This document shows positions 17,643 to 26,012 of a stretch of 64,000 bases of DNA, piece by piece. Each line of letters begins with the position of its first letter. Position 1 is the stretch's first letter. The notes beneath the pieces are model-generated. The model was not told where the DNA came from. It ran no database searches and saw only the letters and a list, made by a program, of their open reading frames with translations. The stretch is taken from contig NZ_JAPPUX010000004.1 of the NCBI RefSeq assembly GCF_026712185.1, positions 372,001-436,000 on the forward strand, given 5' to 3'. The position numbers were made by a program, and so were the translations under genes. Source of the stretch: Nocardioides pini. Its GTDB lineage: Bacteria; Actinomycetota; Actinomycetes; Propionibacteriales; Nocardioidaceae.

Positions 17643-18425
17643 TCATCTCGCGAGGAACTCCCGGGCGCCCCGCAGCCGGGTGGCGAGCAGCGCCGCGGCA
17701 CGCGTGGAGTCGAGGCGTACGTCGATGGGGCCGGGGTCGGCGAGGTCGGACCGCCGACCTGCGCGCAGGGCGTCGGGGTCGAGGCCGTCGCGCAGGGCGA
17801 CGAGCCGACCGAGCTCGAGCCTGCTCACCGCGTCGGCCCCGCCCACGTGCAGGAGGCCGCGGACGTCGTGGGCGGCGAGCTCGACGAGCGCGCGCGCCAG
17901 GTCGGCGACGTGGACCGGGCAGCGGCGTTCGTCCTCGAACAGCGCTCCGTCGGCACCTCCGGCCAGCCGGTGGAACAGCTCCTCGTGCTTCGACGACCCG
18001 TCGCCGAGGATCAGCGAAGTCCGGGCCACGACGACGTCCGGACCGGACGCGAGGGCGGCGGTCTCGGCCGCGACCTTCGCGGCGCCGTAGGCCGACACCG
18101 GGTCCGGAACCGCGGTCTCGTCGTAGGGCCGGTCCGAGCCGCCGAACACGACGTCGGAGGACACCAGGACCATCCGCGCCCCGACCGACGCGGACGCCTC
18201 CGCCACGTGGGCCGCGCCGGCGGCCGTGACCTCGTCGTCGGACTGGACGTAGGCCGTGTGGACGACGACGTCGGGGCGGTGCCGCTCGAGGAGCGCGACG
18301 ACGGCCGCACGGTCGCGTACGTCGGCGTCCGCCGAGCCGACCGCGACGACGTCGTGGCCCGCGGCCGCGGCCACCACGTGCCGCCCGAGGTAGCCGGTGC
18401 GGCCCCCCGTGACGAGCAGACGCAT
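17643..18425 (-). CDS. RmlD-like NAD-dependent sugar reductase/epimerase
   Basis: The protein has 260 residues. It is a short-chain dehydrogenase of the extended (RmlD/NAD-epimerase) type: nucleotide-binding LLVTGGRTGYLGRHV at the N-terminus, LVSSDVVFGG, and the catalytic YxxxK as AYGAAKVAAE. It resembles dTDP-4-dehydrorhamnose reductase, but no rhamnose genes are adjacent, so the sugar substrate is uncertain. Its ATG overlaps the cdsA stop by one base (TGATG), giving coupling. Confidence 0.85.
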   Translation of the reverse strand: MRLLVTGGRTGYLGRHVVAAAAGHDVVAVGSADADVRDRAAVVALLERHRPDVVVHTAYVQSDDEVTAAGAAHVAEASASVGARMVLVSSDVVFGGSDRPYDETAVPDPVSAYGAAKVAAETAALASGPDVVVARTSLILGDGSSKHEELFHRLAGGADGALFEDERRCPVHVADLARALVELAAHDVRGLLHVGGADAVSRLELGRLVALRDGLDPDALRAGRRSDLADPGPIDVRLDSTRAAALLATRLRGAREFLAR

Positions 18426-19321
18426 CAGAACACCAGGTAGTACAGGACCAGCCAGATCGGCGCGACCGTGGCCAGCAGCGAGTCGAGCCGGTCCATCAGC
18501 CCGCCGTGACCGGGGATGACCTGGCTCATGTCCTTGATGCCGAGGTCGCGCTTGATGACCGACTCGCAGAGGTCGCCCAACGTGGCCATGACCGCGGCGA
18601 TCACCCCGAGGAGGACGCCGACCCACCAGTCGCCACCCAGGAACGTGGTCACCAGCCAGACGCCGACCGCGATGGTGGCGACCATCGACCCGGCGAAGCC
18701 CTCCCACGACTTCTTGGGCGAGATGACGCGTGCCATCGGGTGCTTGCCGAAGAGGACGCCGGCGATGTAGCCGCCGGTGTCGGAGGCGACCGTGATCGCG
18801 ATGAAGGTGATGACGCCGCGCACGCCGGGGTCGTCGAGGTCGAGGCCGAACGCGGGGGCGGTGCCACCCTCGCCGAGCAGCAGCGCCACGAAGGACCCCA
18901 GGAACGGCACGTAGACGAGCGTGAAGACCGACGCGGTCGCGTTCATGACGTAGCCGTCGACCCCGCGTCGCAGCAGCCACAGCATGATGACCAGCGCGGT
19001 GACCGCGGTCGCGGTGACCAGGGCCGGCGCCCCCCAGACGTAGGCCACGACGACCATCACGACCCCGCCGAGCATGAGCGGCTGCTCCGGGATGTCGACG
19101 CCCTTGGCCGACAGCCCCTGGTGCAGCTCCCAGACCGCGACGACGACCGCGATCGCCACGATGCCCATGAACGCGGGCTTCCAGAACAGCAGCGACAGCA
19201 GGATCGCCGCGACGAGGATGACCGCGGAGAGGACGGCGGCCCGCAGGTCGCGACCGGCGCGGCCGTGGTCCTTGGGCGCCTTCGGTTGCGGCGCCGGCGC
19301 CGGAGGGTCAGGAGTGGTCAT
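18425..19321 (-). CDS. cdsA: Phosphatidate cytidylyltransferase
   Basis: The protein has 298 residues with about eight membrane helices. It makes CDP-diacylglycerol from CTP and phosphatidate for phospholipid synthesis. The family signature near the C-terminus is visible as SDTGGYIAG, then HPMARVISPKKSWEG and further on DLCESVIKRDLGIKD. A Pro/Ala-rich cytoplasmic N-terminus of about 20 residues precedes the first helix. It follows frr by 11 bp in the same direction, in the order usual for bacteria. Confidence 0.96.
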   Translation of the reverse strand: MTTPDPPAPAPQPKAPKDHGRAGRDLRAAVLSAVILVAAILLSLLFWKPAFMGIVAIAVVVAVWELHQGLSAKGVDIPEQPLMLGGVVMVVVAYVWGAPALVTATAVTALVIMLWLLRRGVDGYVMNATASVFTLVYVPFLGSFVALLLGEGGTAPAFGLDLDDPGVRGVITFIAITVASDTGGYIAGVLFGKHPMARVISPKKSWEGFAGSMVATIAVGVWLVTTFLGGDWWVGVLLGVIAAVMATLGDLCESVIKRDLGIKDMSQVIPGHGGLMDRLDSLLATVAPIWLVLYYLVF

Positions 19322-19332
19322 CGACGGGTGGC

Positions 19333-19890
19333 TCAGACCTCGAGCAGCTCGGCTTCCTTGTGCTTGAGCAGCTCGTCGATCTTGTCGGTGTGGGTCTTGG
19401 TGACCGCGTCGAGGCGCTTCTCGGCACCCGTGACGTCGTCCTTGCCGACCTCGCCGTCCTTCTCGAGCTTCTCCAGCGCCTGCTTGGCGGTGCGGCGCAC
19501 GTTGCGCACCGACACGCGGCCGTCCTCGGCCTTCGCCTTGGCGAGCTTGATGTACTCCTTGCGGCGCTCCTCGGTCAGCTCCGGGAAGACACAGCGCAGC
19601 ACCTTGCCGTCGTTGGCCGGGTTGACCCCGAGGTCGGAGTCGCGGATGGCCCGCTCGATGTTGCCCATCGCGCCGATGTCGAAGGGCTGGATGAGGATGG
19701 TGCGGGCGTCCTGCGAGGTGAAGCTGGCGAGCTGCTGGAGCGGGGTCTGGGTGCCGTAGTAGTCGGCCGTGATCTTGGCGAACATCGCCGGGTTGGCACG
19801 GCCGGCCCGGATGGCGGCGAACTCCTCACGCGTCGCCTCGACCGACTTGCCCATCTTGGCGTCGGCATCCTTCATGACGTCGTTGATCAC
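19333..19890 (-). CDS. frr: Ribosome recycling factor
   Basis: The protein has 185 residues, the standard family length. With EF-G it splits post-termination ribosomes. Family features include the N-terminal helix MINDVMKDADAKMGKSVEATREEFAAIRAGRANPAMF (shown here as the conserved VEATREEFAAIRAGRA core), ISDSDLGVNP-like RDSDLGVNPAND, PELTEERRKEYIKLAK and VRNVRR. It lies between pyrH and cdsA. Confidence 0.97.
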   Translation of the reverse strand: MINDVMKDADAKMGKSVEATREEFAAIRAGRANPAMFAKITADYYGTQTPLQQLASFTSQDARTILIQPFDIGAMGNIERAIRDSDLGVNPANDGKVLRCVFPELTEERRKEYIKLAKAKAEDGRVSVRNVRRTAKQALEKLEKDGEVGKDDVTGAEKRLDAVTKTHTDKIDELLKHKEAELLEV

Positions 19891-19950
19891 GGTTGCTCTC
19901 TCTCCTCGTACGTCGTGGTGCTGGGGGCGCAGGCAGGTGCGGCGGCCCGG

Positions 19951-20670
19951 TCAGGCCGTGCTGCTCACCAGCGTGCCAATCTTCTCACCCCGCACCGCGC
20001 GCCCGATCGTGCCGGGCGTGGAGAGGTTGAAGAAGACGATGTCCATCCGGTTGTCACGGGCCATGGCGATGCCGGTCGCGTCGGCGACCTTGAGGTCGCG
20101 CGCGAGGTACTCGTCGTAGCTCAGCTGGTCGAACTTCACCGCGTCCGGGTTGGTCTTGGGGTCGGAGTCGTAGACACCGTCGACGCCCTGCTTGCCCATC
20201 AGGATCACCTCGCAGCGCGTCTCCAGCGCACGCTGGGCGGCCACGGTGTCGGTGGAGAAGAACGGCATGCCGGCACCGGCGCCGAAGATCACGACGCGGC
20301 CCTTCTCCATGTGCCGGATCGCGCGGCGCGGGATGTAGGGCTCGGCGACCTGGCCCATCGTGATGGCCGTCTGCACGCGTGTCTCGACACCGTGCTTCTC
20401 GATGAAGTCCTGGAGCGCGAGGCAGTTCATCACCGTGCCGAGCATGCCCATGTAGTCGGCGCGGGCCCGCTCCATGCCGCGCTGCTGCAGCTCGGCGCCG
20501 CGGAAGAAGTTGCCTCCGCCGACGACGATCGCGATCTGGACGCCCGACTTGGCCACCTCGGCCACCTCGCCGGCCAGGGCGTTGATGACGTCGAGGTCCA
20601 ACCCCACCTCACCTCCGCCGAACACTTCACCGGAGAGCTTGAGCAGGACTCGCTTGTAGGCCACGTGCAT
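19951..20670 (-). CDS. pyrH: UMP kinase
   Basis: The protein has 239 residues. It phosphorylates UMP to UDP with ATP and belongs to the amino-acid-kinase fold. The phosphate-binding [11 protein letters not shown], the [13 protein letters not shown] loop and the [22 protein letters not shown] region are typical. The order tsf-pyrH-frr is conserved in bacteria. It is transcribed downstream of the strong hairpin that follows tsf, so it may have its own promoter in the 140-bp gap. Confidence 0.97.
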   Translation of the reverse strand: MHVAYKRVLLKLSGEVFGGGEVGLDLDVINALAGEVAEVAKSGVQIAIVVGGGNFFRGAELQQRGMERARADYMGMLGTVMNCLALQDFIEKHGVETRVQTAITMGQVAEPYIPRRAIRHMEKGRVVIFGAGAGMPFFSTDTVAAQRALETRCEVILMGKQGVDGVYDSDPKTNPDAVKFDQLSYDEYLARDLKVADATGIAMARDNRMDIVFFNLSTPGTIGRAVRGEKIGTLVSSTA

Positions 20671-20749
20671 CCCTTCACAGCCAAACTGGGTGGGTCATCC
20701 GAAACCTACCGGCCCGCGGGGTCGGCGGTCGAACCGGAGGCGGACGACG

Positions 20750-20791
20750 CGACGAGGGGTCGTACGCCGGACGGCGTACGACCCCTCGTCG
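20750..20791 (-). terminator. Perfect 19-bp hairpin after tsf
   Basis: A 19-bp perfect stem (20750-20768 with 20773-20791) has a GGAC tetraloop and starts 20 bp after the tsf stop codon. It should separate rpsB-tsf from pyrH-frr transcription. Confidence 0.8.
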
Positions 20792-20810
20792 GTGATCGGT
20801 GAGGCGTGGC

Positions 20811-21623
20811 TCAGGCGCCGACCTCGAAGCGGGCGAACCGCTTCACGGTGGTGCCGGCCTCGTCCAGGACGGCCTTGACCGACTTCTTGGACTCGGTGAC
20901 CGACTCCTGCTCGAGCAGGACGATCTCCTTGAAGAAGCCACCGAGGCGACCCTCGACGATCTTGGCGATCGCCTGCTCGGGCTTGCCCTCCTCGCGGGTC
21001 TTCTGCTCGGCGATGGAGCGCTCGGACTCCACGACGTCGGCGGGGACCTCGTCACGGGTGAGGTACTGGGCCTTCATCGCGGCGATCTGCATCGCGGCGG
21101 CGCGGGCGGCGGTCTCGTCACCCTCGAACTCCACGAGCACGCCGACGGCGGGCGGGAGGTCGGCGGCACGCTTGTGCATGTAGGTGACGGTGGTGCCGTC
21201 GAAGTAGGCGACGTCGCCCAGCTCGATCTTCTCGCCGATGGTGATGGCGAGGTCCTCGACGACCTCACCGACGGTCTTGCCGTCGAGCTCGGCGGCCTTG
21301 AGGGCCTCGGTGTCGGTGGCCTTGACGGAGTCGGCGACGTCGGCGATCTGCTGCGCCTTGGCGATGAACTCCTCGTTCTTCGCGACGAAGTCGGTCTCGC
21401 TCTTGAGCTCGACGAGGGCGTTGCCGGAGGTGGCGACGAGGCCTGCGGCGGTCTCGCGCTCGGCACCGCGGGCGGCGGCCTTGGCGGCGCCCTTGACGCG
21501 GAGCAGCTCGACGGCCTTGTCGAAGTCGCCGTCCGTCTCGGTCAGCGCCTTCTTGCAGTCCATCATCCCGGCCTGGGTCAGCTCACGGAGCTTCTTGACG
21601 TCGGCGGCGGTGAAGTTGGCCAT
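20811..21623 (-). CDS. tsf: Translation elongation factor Ts
   Basis: The protein has 270 residues. It is the nucleotide-exchange factor for EF-Tu. The N-terminal UBA-like domain is [24 protein letters not shown], and the [10 protein letters not shown] motif that contacts EF-Tu is present. The start ATG 21623 is preceded by GAAGGA. It lies 118 bp downstream of rpsB, with an 11-bp hairpin between them. Confidence 0.98.
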   Translation of the reverse strand: MANFTAADVKKLRELTQAGMMDCKKALTETDGDFDKAVELLRVKGAAKAAARGAERETAAGLVATSGNALVELKSETDFVAKNEEFIAKAQQIADVADSVKATDTEALKAAELDGKTVGEVVEDLAITIGEKIELGDVAYFDGTTVTYMHKRAADLPPAVGVLVEFEGDETAARAAAMQIAAMKAQYLTRDEVPADVVESERSIAEQKTREEGKPEQAIAKIVEGRLGGFFKEIVLLEQESVTESKKSVKAVLDEAGTTVKRFARFEVGA

Positions 21624-21702
21624 GGTCCTTCTTCCTTTGGTCCAGGGGGAGGTTCGCGGGCCGGATCGGGCCGGCCCTGCGGTGGGCGGGACGACGCGGG
21701 GC

Positions 21703-21732
21703 GCCGGCCGCGGACGTGAGCCCGCGGCCGGC
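21703..21732 (-). promoter_or_regulatory. Hairpin between rpsB and tsf
   Basis: An 11-bp perfect GC stem (21703-21713 with 21722-21732) with an 8-nt loop lies 9 bp after the rpsB stop. It may attenuate read-through into tsf or stabilise the rpsB mRNA end. Confidence 0.5.
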
Positions 21733-21741
21733 GTGACCTGC

Positions 21742-22728
21742 TCAGTCCTTCTTGTCGGCCTCGGCGGGCGCCTCGGTGGCGGCGGCCTCGGTCTCGGCGG
21801 GCGCCTCGGTGGCGGCCTCGGTCTCGGCGGGCGCCTCGGTGGCGGCCTCGGCGGCGGCGTCGGCCTGGGGGGCCTCGGACGCGGCACCGGTGGCCTCGGA
21901 CGCCGGGGTCTCGGCAGCGGCGTCGCCGGTGGCGGCCGTGGCGGCCTTCTCGGCGTCACCCTGGAGGAGCTCGCGCTCCCACTCGGCGAGGGGCTCCTCG
22001 GCACCGACGGTCTCGTCGGCGTCGGCGGGCTTGGCACCGGAGCGGGCGATGAGGCCCTCGGCGACGGCGTCGGCGACCACGCGGGTCAGCAGGCCGACCG
22101 CGCGGATGGCGTCGTCGTTGCCCGGGATCGGGAAGTCGACCACGTCGGGGTCGCAGTTGGAGTCGAGGATGCCGATGATCGGGATCCGCAGCTTGCGCGC
22201 CTCCTCGACGGCCAGGTGCTCCTTGTTGGTGTCGACGATCCACACCGCGGAGGGGACCTTGGACATCTCGCGGATGCCGCCGAGGGTCTTGTCGAGCTTG
22301 TCGCGCTCCCGCTTCATCTGCAGGAGCTCCTTCTTGGTGCGACCCGAGCCGGCGACGTTGTCGAAGTCGACCTCGTCGAGCTCCTTGAGGCGGTTGATCC
22401 GCTGGTGCACGGTCGAGAAGTTGGTGAGCATGCCGCCCAGCCAGCGCTGGTTGACGTAGGGCATCCCGACGCGCGTCGCCTGCTCGGCGATGGCCTCCTG
22501 GGCCTGCTTCTTGGTGCCGACGAACATGATGACGCCGCCCTTGGCGACGGTCTCCTTGACGAAGGCGTACGAGCGGTCGATGTAGGCGAGCGACTGCTGC
22601 AGGTCGATGATGTAGATGCCGTTGCGCTCGGTCATGATGAAGCGCTTCATCTTGGGGTTCCAGCGACGGGTCTGGTGACCGAAGTGGACGCCGCTCTCGA
22701 GCAGCTGGCGCATGGTGACGACTGCCAT
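21742..22728 (-). CDS. rpsB: 30S ribosomal protein S2 with long acidic tail
   Basis: The protein has 328 residues, about 60 more than typical S2. The S2 core is clear ([46 protein letters not shown]). From about residue 255 the sequence becomes an Ala/Glu/Thr-rich tail built from near-identical 10-residue units ([10 protein letters not shown] type). The start ATG 22728 has AGGAG 6 nt upstream. The tail is acidic and low in complexity, probably disordered, and was likely made by DNA repeat expansion. Confidence 0.97.
   Translation of the reverse strand: MAVVTMRQLLESGVHFGHQTRRWNPKMKRFIMTERNGIYIIDLQQSLAYIDRSYAFVKETVAKGGVIMFVGTKKQAQEAIAEQATRVGMPYVNQRWLGGMLTNFSTVHQRINRLKELDEVDFDNVAGSGRTKKELLQMKRERDKLDKTLGGIREMSKVPSAVWIVDTNKEHLAVEEARKLRIPIIGILDSNCDPDVVDFPIPGNDDAIRAVGLLTRVVADAVAEGLIARSGAKPADADETVGAEEPLAEWERELLQGDAEKAATAATGDAAAETPASEATGAASEAPQADAAAEAATEAPAETEAATEAPAETEAAATEAPAEADKKD
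21765..21850. repeat. Tandem 30-bp repeat in rpsB tail
   Basis: A unit of about 30 bp (GGCGCCTCGGTGGCGGCCTC plus GGTCTCGGCG) recurs nearly three times in tandem and encodes the repeated [10 protein letters not shown] units of the S2 C-terminal tail. Confidence 0.75.
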
Positions 22729-23149
22729 GGGTTCTCCTGTGGTGACGGAGGCACTCACCGATGCGCCCGACCTTGTGGCAGGTCGGACCGGGGAGCGGTC
22801 TCCTGTTGTTTTCAGTTGCTGCGCCCGGCGGGAGCCGGGAGCCCTGACGCTCACACGCCGGTCCGATCCGCACCGGTGGGGCTGGTGGGAACTGAGGACC
22901 GACGCCCGCGGGTGGTCCGGGACCAAGGAGCGTCCCGGGCACGGTCGGCGAGCGTGCGAAGTCAGTCCGGGTGGACTGCTCCGCACATCGTAGGTCACGG
23001 ATTCACAAGAGCGCGAATCGCTGTGCACGCTCGGCCCGAGCGTGGATCGATCGTCCCGGAGCCGTCCACAGCGGGCGTCGAGGGGTCGTCATCCACAGGC
23101 CCGGTCGGCGCGGGTCGCGGGTCGGAAGCTCCGGTGCGAGGGTCGCCGG
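22729..23149. promoter_or_regulatory. Divergent rpsB/M23 intergenic region with rpsB leader hairpin
   Basis: This 421-bp gap holds no gene. On the rpsB side there is a 7-bp hairpin (22767-22773 with 22780-22786, loop TGTGGC) close to the start, which could be an S2 autoregulatory leader. A -10-like TACGAT on the minus strand lies at 22987-22992, implying a 5' leader of about 255 nt. Both assignments rest on sequence shape only. Confidence 0.4.
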
Positions 23150-23734
23150 ATGCGACTGCTCCCGACCGTGATGCTGGCCGTGCTCCTGACGGTCCTGCTG
23201 GGGGTCCGTGCCCCGGCCGGGGCGGCCCCCGACGAGCCCGAGGGCGTCTGGCCGCTGGACCCCGAGCCGGACGTCGTCCGTCACTTCGAGCCGCCACCGA
23301 ACCCCTACGCAGCCGGCCACCGGGGCGTCGACCTCGCCGGCTCCCCCGGCCAATCGGTGCGCGCGGCGCTGTCGGGGACCGTCGGGTTCGCCGGCTCGAT
23401 CGGCGGCAAGCCGGTCGTCACCGTGCTGCACGGCGGTCGACGTACGACCTACGAGCCGGTCGTCGCCTCCGTCGAGCGCGGCCAAGCGGTGGCCGCCGGC
23501 GACGTGCTCGGGCACCTGGTGGTCGCCGACAGCCACTGCTTCCCCGCGGCCTGCCTGCACTGGGGCCTCGTCGACGGCGAGGGCGACGCCCGGACCTACC
23601 TCGACCCGCTCTCCCTCGTCGGCGGCGGCCCGGTGCGGCTGCTGCCGCTGTGGCGCGACGACCCGGTCACGCTCCGGCTGCCCTGGAGCCCGCCGCTGTC
23701 GCGCTGGCGGCGACCGGTGGACTGGGTCGCCTGA
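23150..23734 (+). CDS. Secreted M23-like (LytM fold) protein, degenerate active site
   Basis: The protein has 194 residues. A signal peptide covers about residues 1-26 (LLPTVMLAVLLTVLLGV, then AGAA). The LytM fold follows: HRGVDLAGSPGQSV supplies the first zinc His and Asp. The normal HxH of the active enzyme appears as CLHWG, so the first of the two histidines is replaced by Cys. A second Cys is near (DSHCFPAAC), so the pair may form a disulfide. The end reads YLDPLSL as in actinobacterial homologues. It probably binds peptidoglycan, and hydrolysis is doubtful. It lies divergently from rpsB. Confidence 0.82.
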   Translation: MRLLPTVMLAVLLTVLLGVRAPAGAAPDEPEGVWPLDPEPDVVRHFEPPPNPYAAGHRGVDLAGSPGQSVRAALSGTVGFAGSIGGKPVVTVLHGGRRTTYEPVVASVERGQAVAAGDVLGHLVVADSHCFPAACLHWGLVDGEGDARTYLDPLSLVGGGPVRLLPLWRDDPVTLRLPWSPPLSRWRRPVDWVA

Positions 23735-23783
23735 CCCGCGCTCGCGCCTGCCTCCCCGGTCCCGCTGCAGCCCCCGTGACCGT

Positions 23784-23829
23784 TGCGTCATACGAAGAGC
23801 TGCCTATAGGTGCCCCTTCGTATGACGCA
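23784..23829. terminator. 46-bp near-palindrome, likely bidirectional terminator
   Basis: Perfect 14-bp arms (23784-23797 and 23816-23829, TGCGTCATACGAAG and its complement) enclose an imperfect palindrome centred on CCTATAGG. It sits between the convergent M23 and xerC genes, so a terminator for both is the simplest reading. It is much richer in A/T than its surroundings, which would also fit a small repeated element. Confidence 0.55.
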
Positions 23830-23857
23830 GTCGGGGCGACCCGTGGTGCCTGCCCGG

Positions 23858-24811
23858 TCAGGCGCGGGGGTGGGCCTGCTGGTACGCCCGACGCAGCCGG
23901 TCGGTCGTGACGTGGGTGTAGAGCTGGGTCGTGGCGAGCGAGGCGTGGCCGAGCAGCTCCTGCACCGACCGGAGGTCGGCGCCGCCCTCGAGCAAGTGGG
24001 TCGCAGCGGTGTGGCGGAGACCGTGCGGCCCGATGTCGGGGGCACCCGGTACGTCGGCGATGCGTCGGTGCACGAGGTCGCGGACCGCCCGCTGGTCGAT
24101 CCGCCGTCCGCGCACCCCCAGGAACAGCGCCGGACCGGAGCCCTCGACGCGCAGGTGTGGCCGGCCGGCGCCCAGCCAGCGGTCGATCGCCCGGCTCGCC
24201 GGCGTGCCGTAGGGCACGGAACGTTCCTTGCGGCCCTTGCCGAGGACCCGGACGACCCGGCGCTCGTCGTCGACGTCGTCGATGTCGAGGCCGACGAGCT
24301 CGCCGACGCGGATGCCGGTCGCGTAGAGCAGCTCCAGCATCGCGACGTCGCGGACCCCCACCGGCGTGCCGTCGTCGGCGAGGTCGGCGGCGGACCGGAT
24401 GAGTGCCTCGGCCTCGTCGGCTCGCAGCACGGGCGGGAGGGTCTTGTGCTTCTTGGGCGAGCCGAGGGCGGCACCCGGGTCGGTGGGCAGCCGACCGGTC
24501 CGGTGCAACCAGGCGGTGAAGACGCGCGCGGCCGTGGCCCGGCGCGCGATCGTCGTTCGGCTGCGACCCGTGGTCTGCAGCCGTGCCAGCCAGCTGCGCA
24601 GCGTCCGCAGGTCGAGGTCCGTCACGTCGTGGATGCCGAGGCGCTGGCAGTGGTCGAGCAGCCCGGAGACGTCGCCGAGGTAGGCGCGCACGGTGTGCGG
24701 GGTGAGGTCGCGCTCGGAGACGAGGTGGCGCTCGTAGTCACCGAGGAGGCGGACGAAGGACTCGGGAAGCCCCTCCCGCTCGTCCTGGTGGGACGCCTCA
24801 GGCTTGCTCAC
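23858..24811 (-). CDS. xerC: Tyrosine recombinase, XerC/XerD type
   Basis: The protein has 317 residues from GTG 24811. It catalyses site-specific strand exchange, such as chromosome-dimer resolution. The N-terminal SAM-like domain is LLGDYERHLVSERDLTPHTVRAYLGDV. Catalytic residues are visible in order: Arg in LYATGIRVGEL, Lys region KGRKERSVPYG, HGLRHTAA, LGHAS and the nucleophile Tyr in LYTHVT. The position beside dprA and comM is common in actinobacteria, where it is usually annotated XerC. The start has a TACGCT -10 only 6 nt upstream. Confidence 0.94.
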   Translation of the reverse strand: MSKPEASHQDEREGLPESFVRLLGDYERHLVSERDLTPHTVRAYLGDVSGLLDHCQRLGIHDVTDLDLRTLRSWLARLQTTGRSRTTIARRATAARVFTAWLHRTGRLPTDPGAALGSPKKHKTLPPVLRADEAEALIRSAADLADDGTPVGVRDVAMLELLYATGIRVGELVGLDIDDVDDERRVVRVLGKGRKERSVPYGTPASRAIDRWLGAGRPHLRVEGSGPALFLGVRGRRIDQRAVRDLVHRRIADVPGAPDIGPHGLRHTAATHLLEGGADLRSVQELLGHASLATTQLYTHVTTDRLRRAYQQAHPRA

Positions 24812-24817
24812 CCCCGC

Positions 24818-24823
24818 AGCGTA
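24818..24823 (-). promoter_or_regulatory. Putative leaderless -10 (TACGCT) for xerC
   Basis: TACGCT on the minus strand lies 6 nt before GTG 24811, inside the gap to dprA. Confidence 0.5.
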
Positions 24824-24839
24824 GGCGGGCGGAGGCGCC

Positions 24840-26012
24840 TCACGCGTCAGGCACGAGCCGCCACCCGTCATCGCCGAGCTGGACGAGCCGTTTGGACCTC
24901 AGCCGGCGCAGCGCGCCCTCGGTGGTGCGGAGGGAGAGCCCGCAGAGGCGTGAGATCGACTCGACCGGCGCCGGCTCGCTGACCGGCACCCACTCCACGA
25001 CGCTCCGCTCGGTCCGGGTCAGCGCGTCGCGCGGACGCGTGTCTCCCCGCGGTGGGTCGAGCAGGTGCTCCCCCGCGGCACCGATCAGCTCGAGCACCTC
25101 GGCGCCGTGGGTGACGACGGTGCCGCGGCCCTCGCGGAGGAAGTTGTTGACTCCCCGGGAGGTGTAGCTGGTGACCGGCCCGGGCACGCACATCACGTGG
25201 CGGTTCAGGCTCTCGGCCCACCCGGCGGTGTTGAGGGCGCCGCTTCGCAGGGCCGCCTCGACCACCACTGTGCCGCTGGTCATGGCGGCGATCAGCCGGT
25301 TGCGGGCCAGGAACCGCGGCCGCGTCGGCGCCGACCCGGGCGGCTGCTCGGACACGACGGCGAACTCGGCGGCGAGGTGCTGGAGCAGGAGCCGGTTCTG
25401 CGCGGGGTAGACCCGGTCCACCCCGCAGGCCAGGACCGCGGCCGTGACGCCGTCGGCGGTCAGCGTTGCGTCGTGCGCCTCGAAGTCGATGCCGAGCGCC
25501 CCGCCCGAGACCACGGGCACCCCGGAGAGCGCGAGGTGCGCGCAGACCGCGCGGGTCATCTCCACGCCGTAGACCGAGGCGGCTCGCGAGCCGACCACGG
25601 CGACCGACGTGGCGAGCTCGGTGAGCGGCATCGGACCCTTCACCCAGAGGCCCGGAGGCATGCCCCCGAACCCCTCGAGGGTGATGGCGTCGTCGAGCTG
25701 GTCGAGGCCGGTGGGCCACTCGGGGTCGCCCGGGACGAGGAACCGGATGCCGCACCGCGCGGCCTGGTCGAGCTGGCGGGCCGCGTCGACCTCGGCCAGC
25801 CGCAGAGCCAGCATCTCACCGGGCTCGCCCTCCCCCGCTGACCGCGCCTTCTCCAGCGCGCGCTCCGCACCCATCTGCCGGACGAGTGAGGACGTGGTGC
25901 CGTCACCGGGTTCCACTGCACAGCTCAGGCTCACCCGGGCGAGGCGCTCGGCCTCCGGCACGCGACTCACCGGCTCCACGGCCGGCGCCCCCGCCTGGTG
26001 TGCCTCACTCAT
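24840..26012 (-). CDS. dprA: DNA-processing protein DprA
   Basis: The protein has 390 residues. DprA loads RecA on incoming single-stranded DNA. The Rossmann core carries VAVVGSRAASVYG, VVSGGALGIDFEAHDATL and VVEAALRSGALNTAGWAESLNR, all diagnostic. The C-terminal 60 residues form a winged-helix-like domain (VESISRLCGLSLRTTEGALRRL). Its ATG overlaps the comM stop by 4 bp (ATGA). With comM and yraN it forms a competence/recombination-type operon, though no uptake genes are in the window. Confidence 0.96.
   Translation of the reverse strand: MSEAHQAGAPAVEPVSRVPEAERLARVSLSCAVEPGDGTTSSLVRQMGAERALEKARSAGEGEPGEMLALRLAEVDAARQLDQAARCGIRFLVPGDPEWPTGLDQLDDAITLEGFGGMPPGLWVKGPMPLTELATSVAVVGSRAASVYGVEMTRAVCAHLALSGVPVVSGGALGIDFEAHDATLTADGVTAAVLACGVDRVYPAQNRLLLQHLAAEFAVVSEQPPGSAPTRPRFLARNRLIAAMTSGTVVVEAALRSGALNTAGWAESLNRHVMCVPGPVTSYTSRGVNNFLREGRGTVVTHGAEVLELIGAAGEHLLDPPRGDTRPRDALTRTERSVVEWVPVSEPAPVESISRLCGLSLRTTEGALRRLRSKRLVQLGDDGWRLVPDA

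Noticed and set aside
23784..23829. Resemblance of the palindrome arms to a loxP half-site
   Set aside because: Only about eight bases match and in reversed order relative to the spacer, so it is likely chance.
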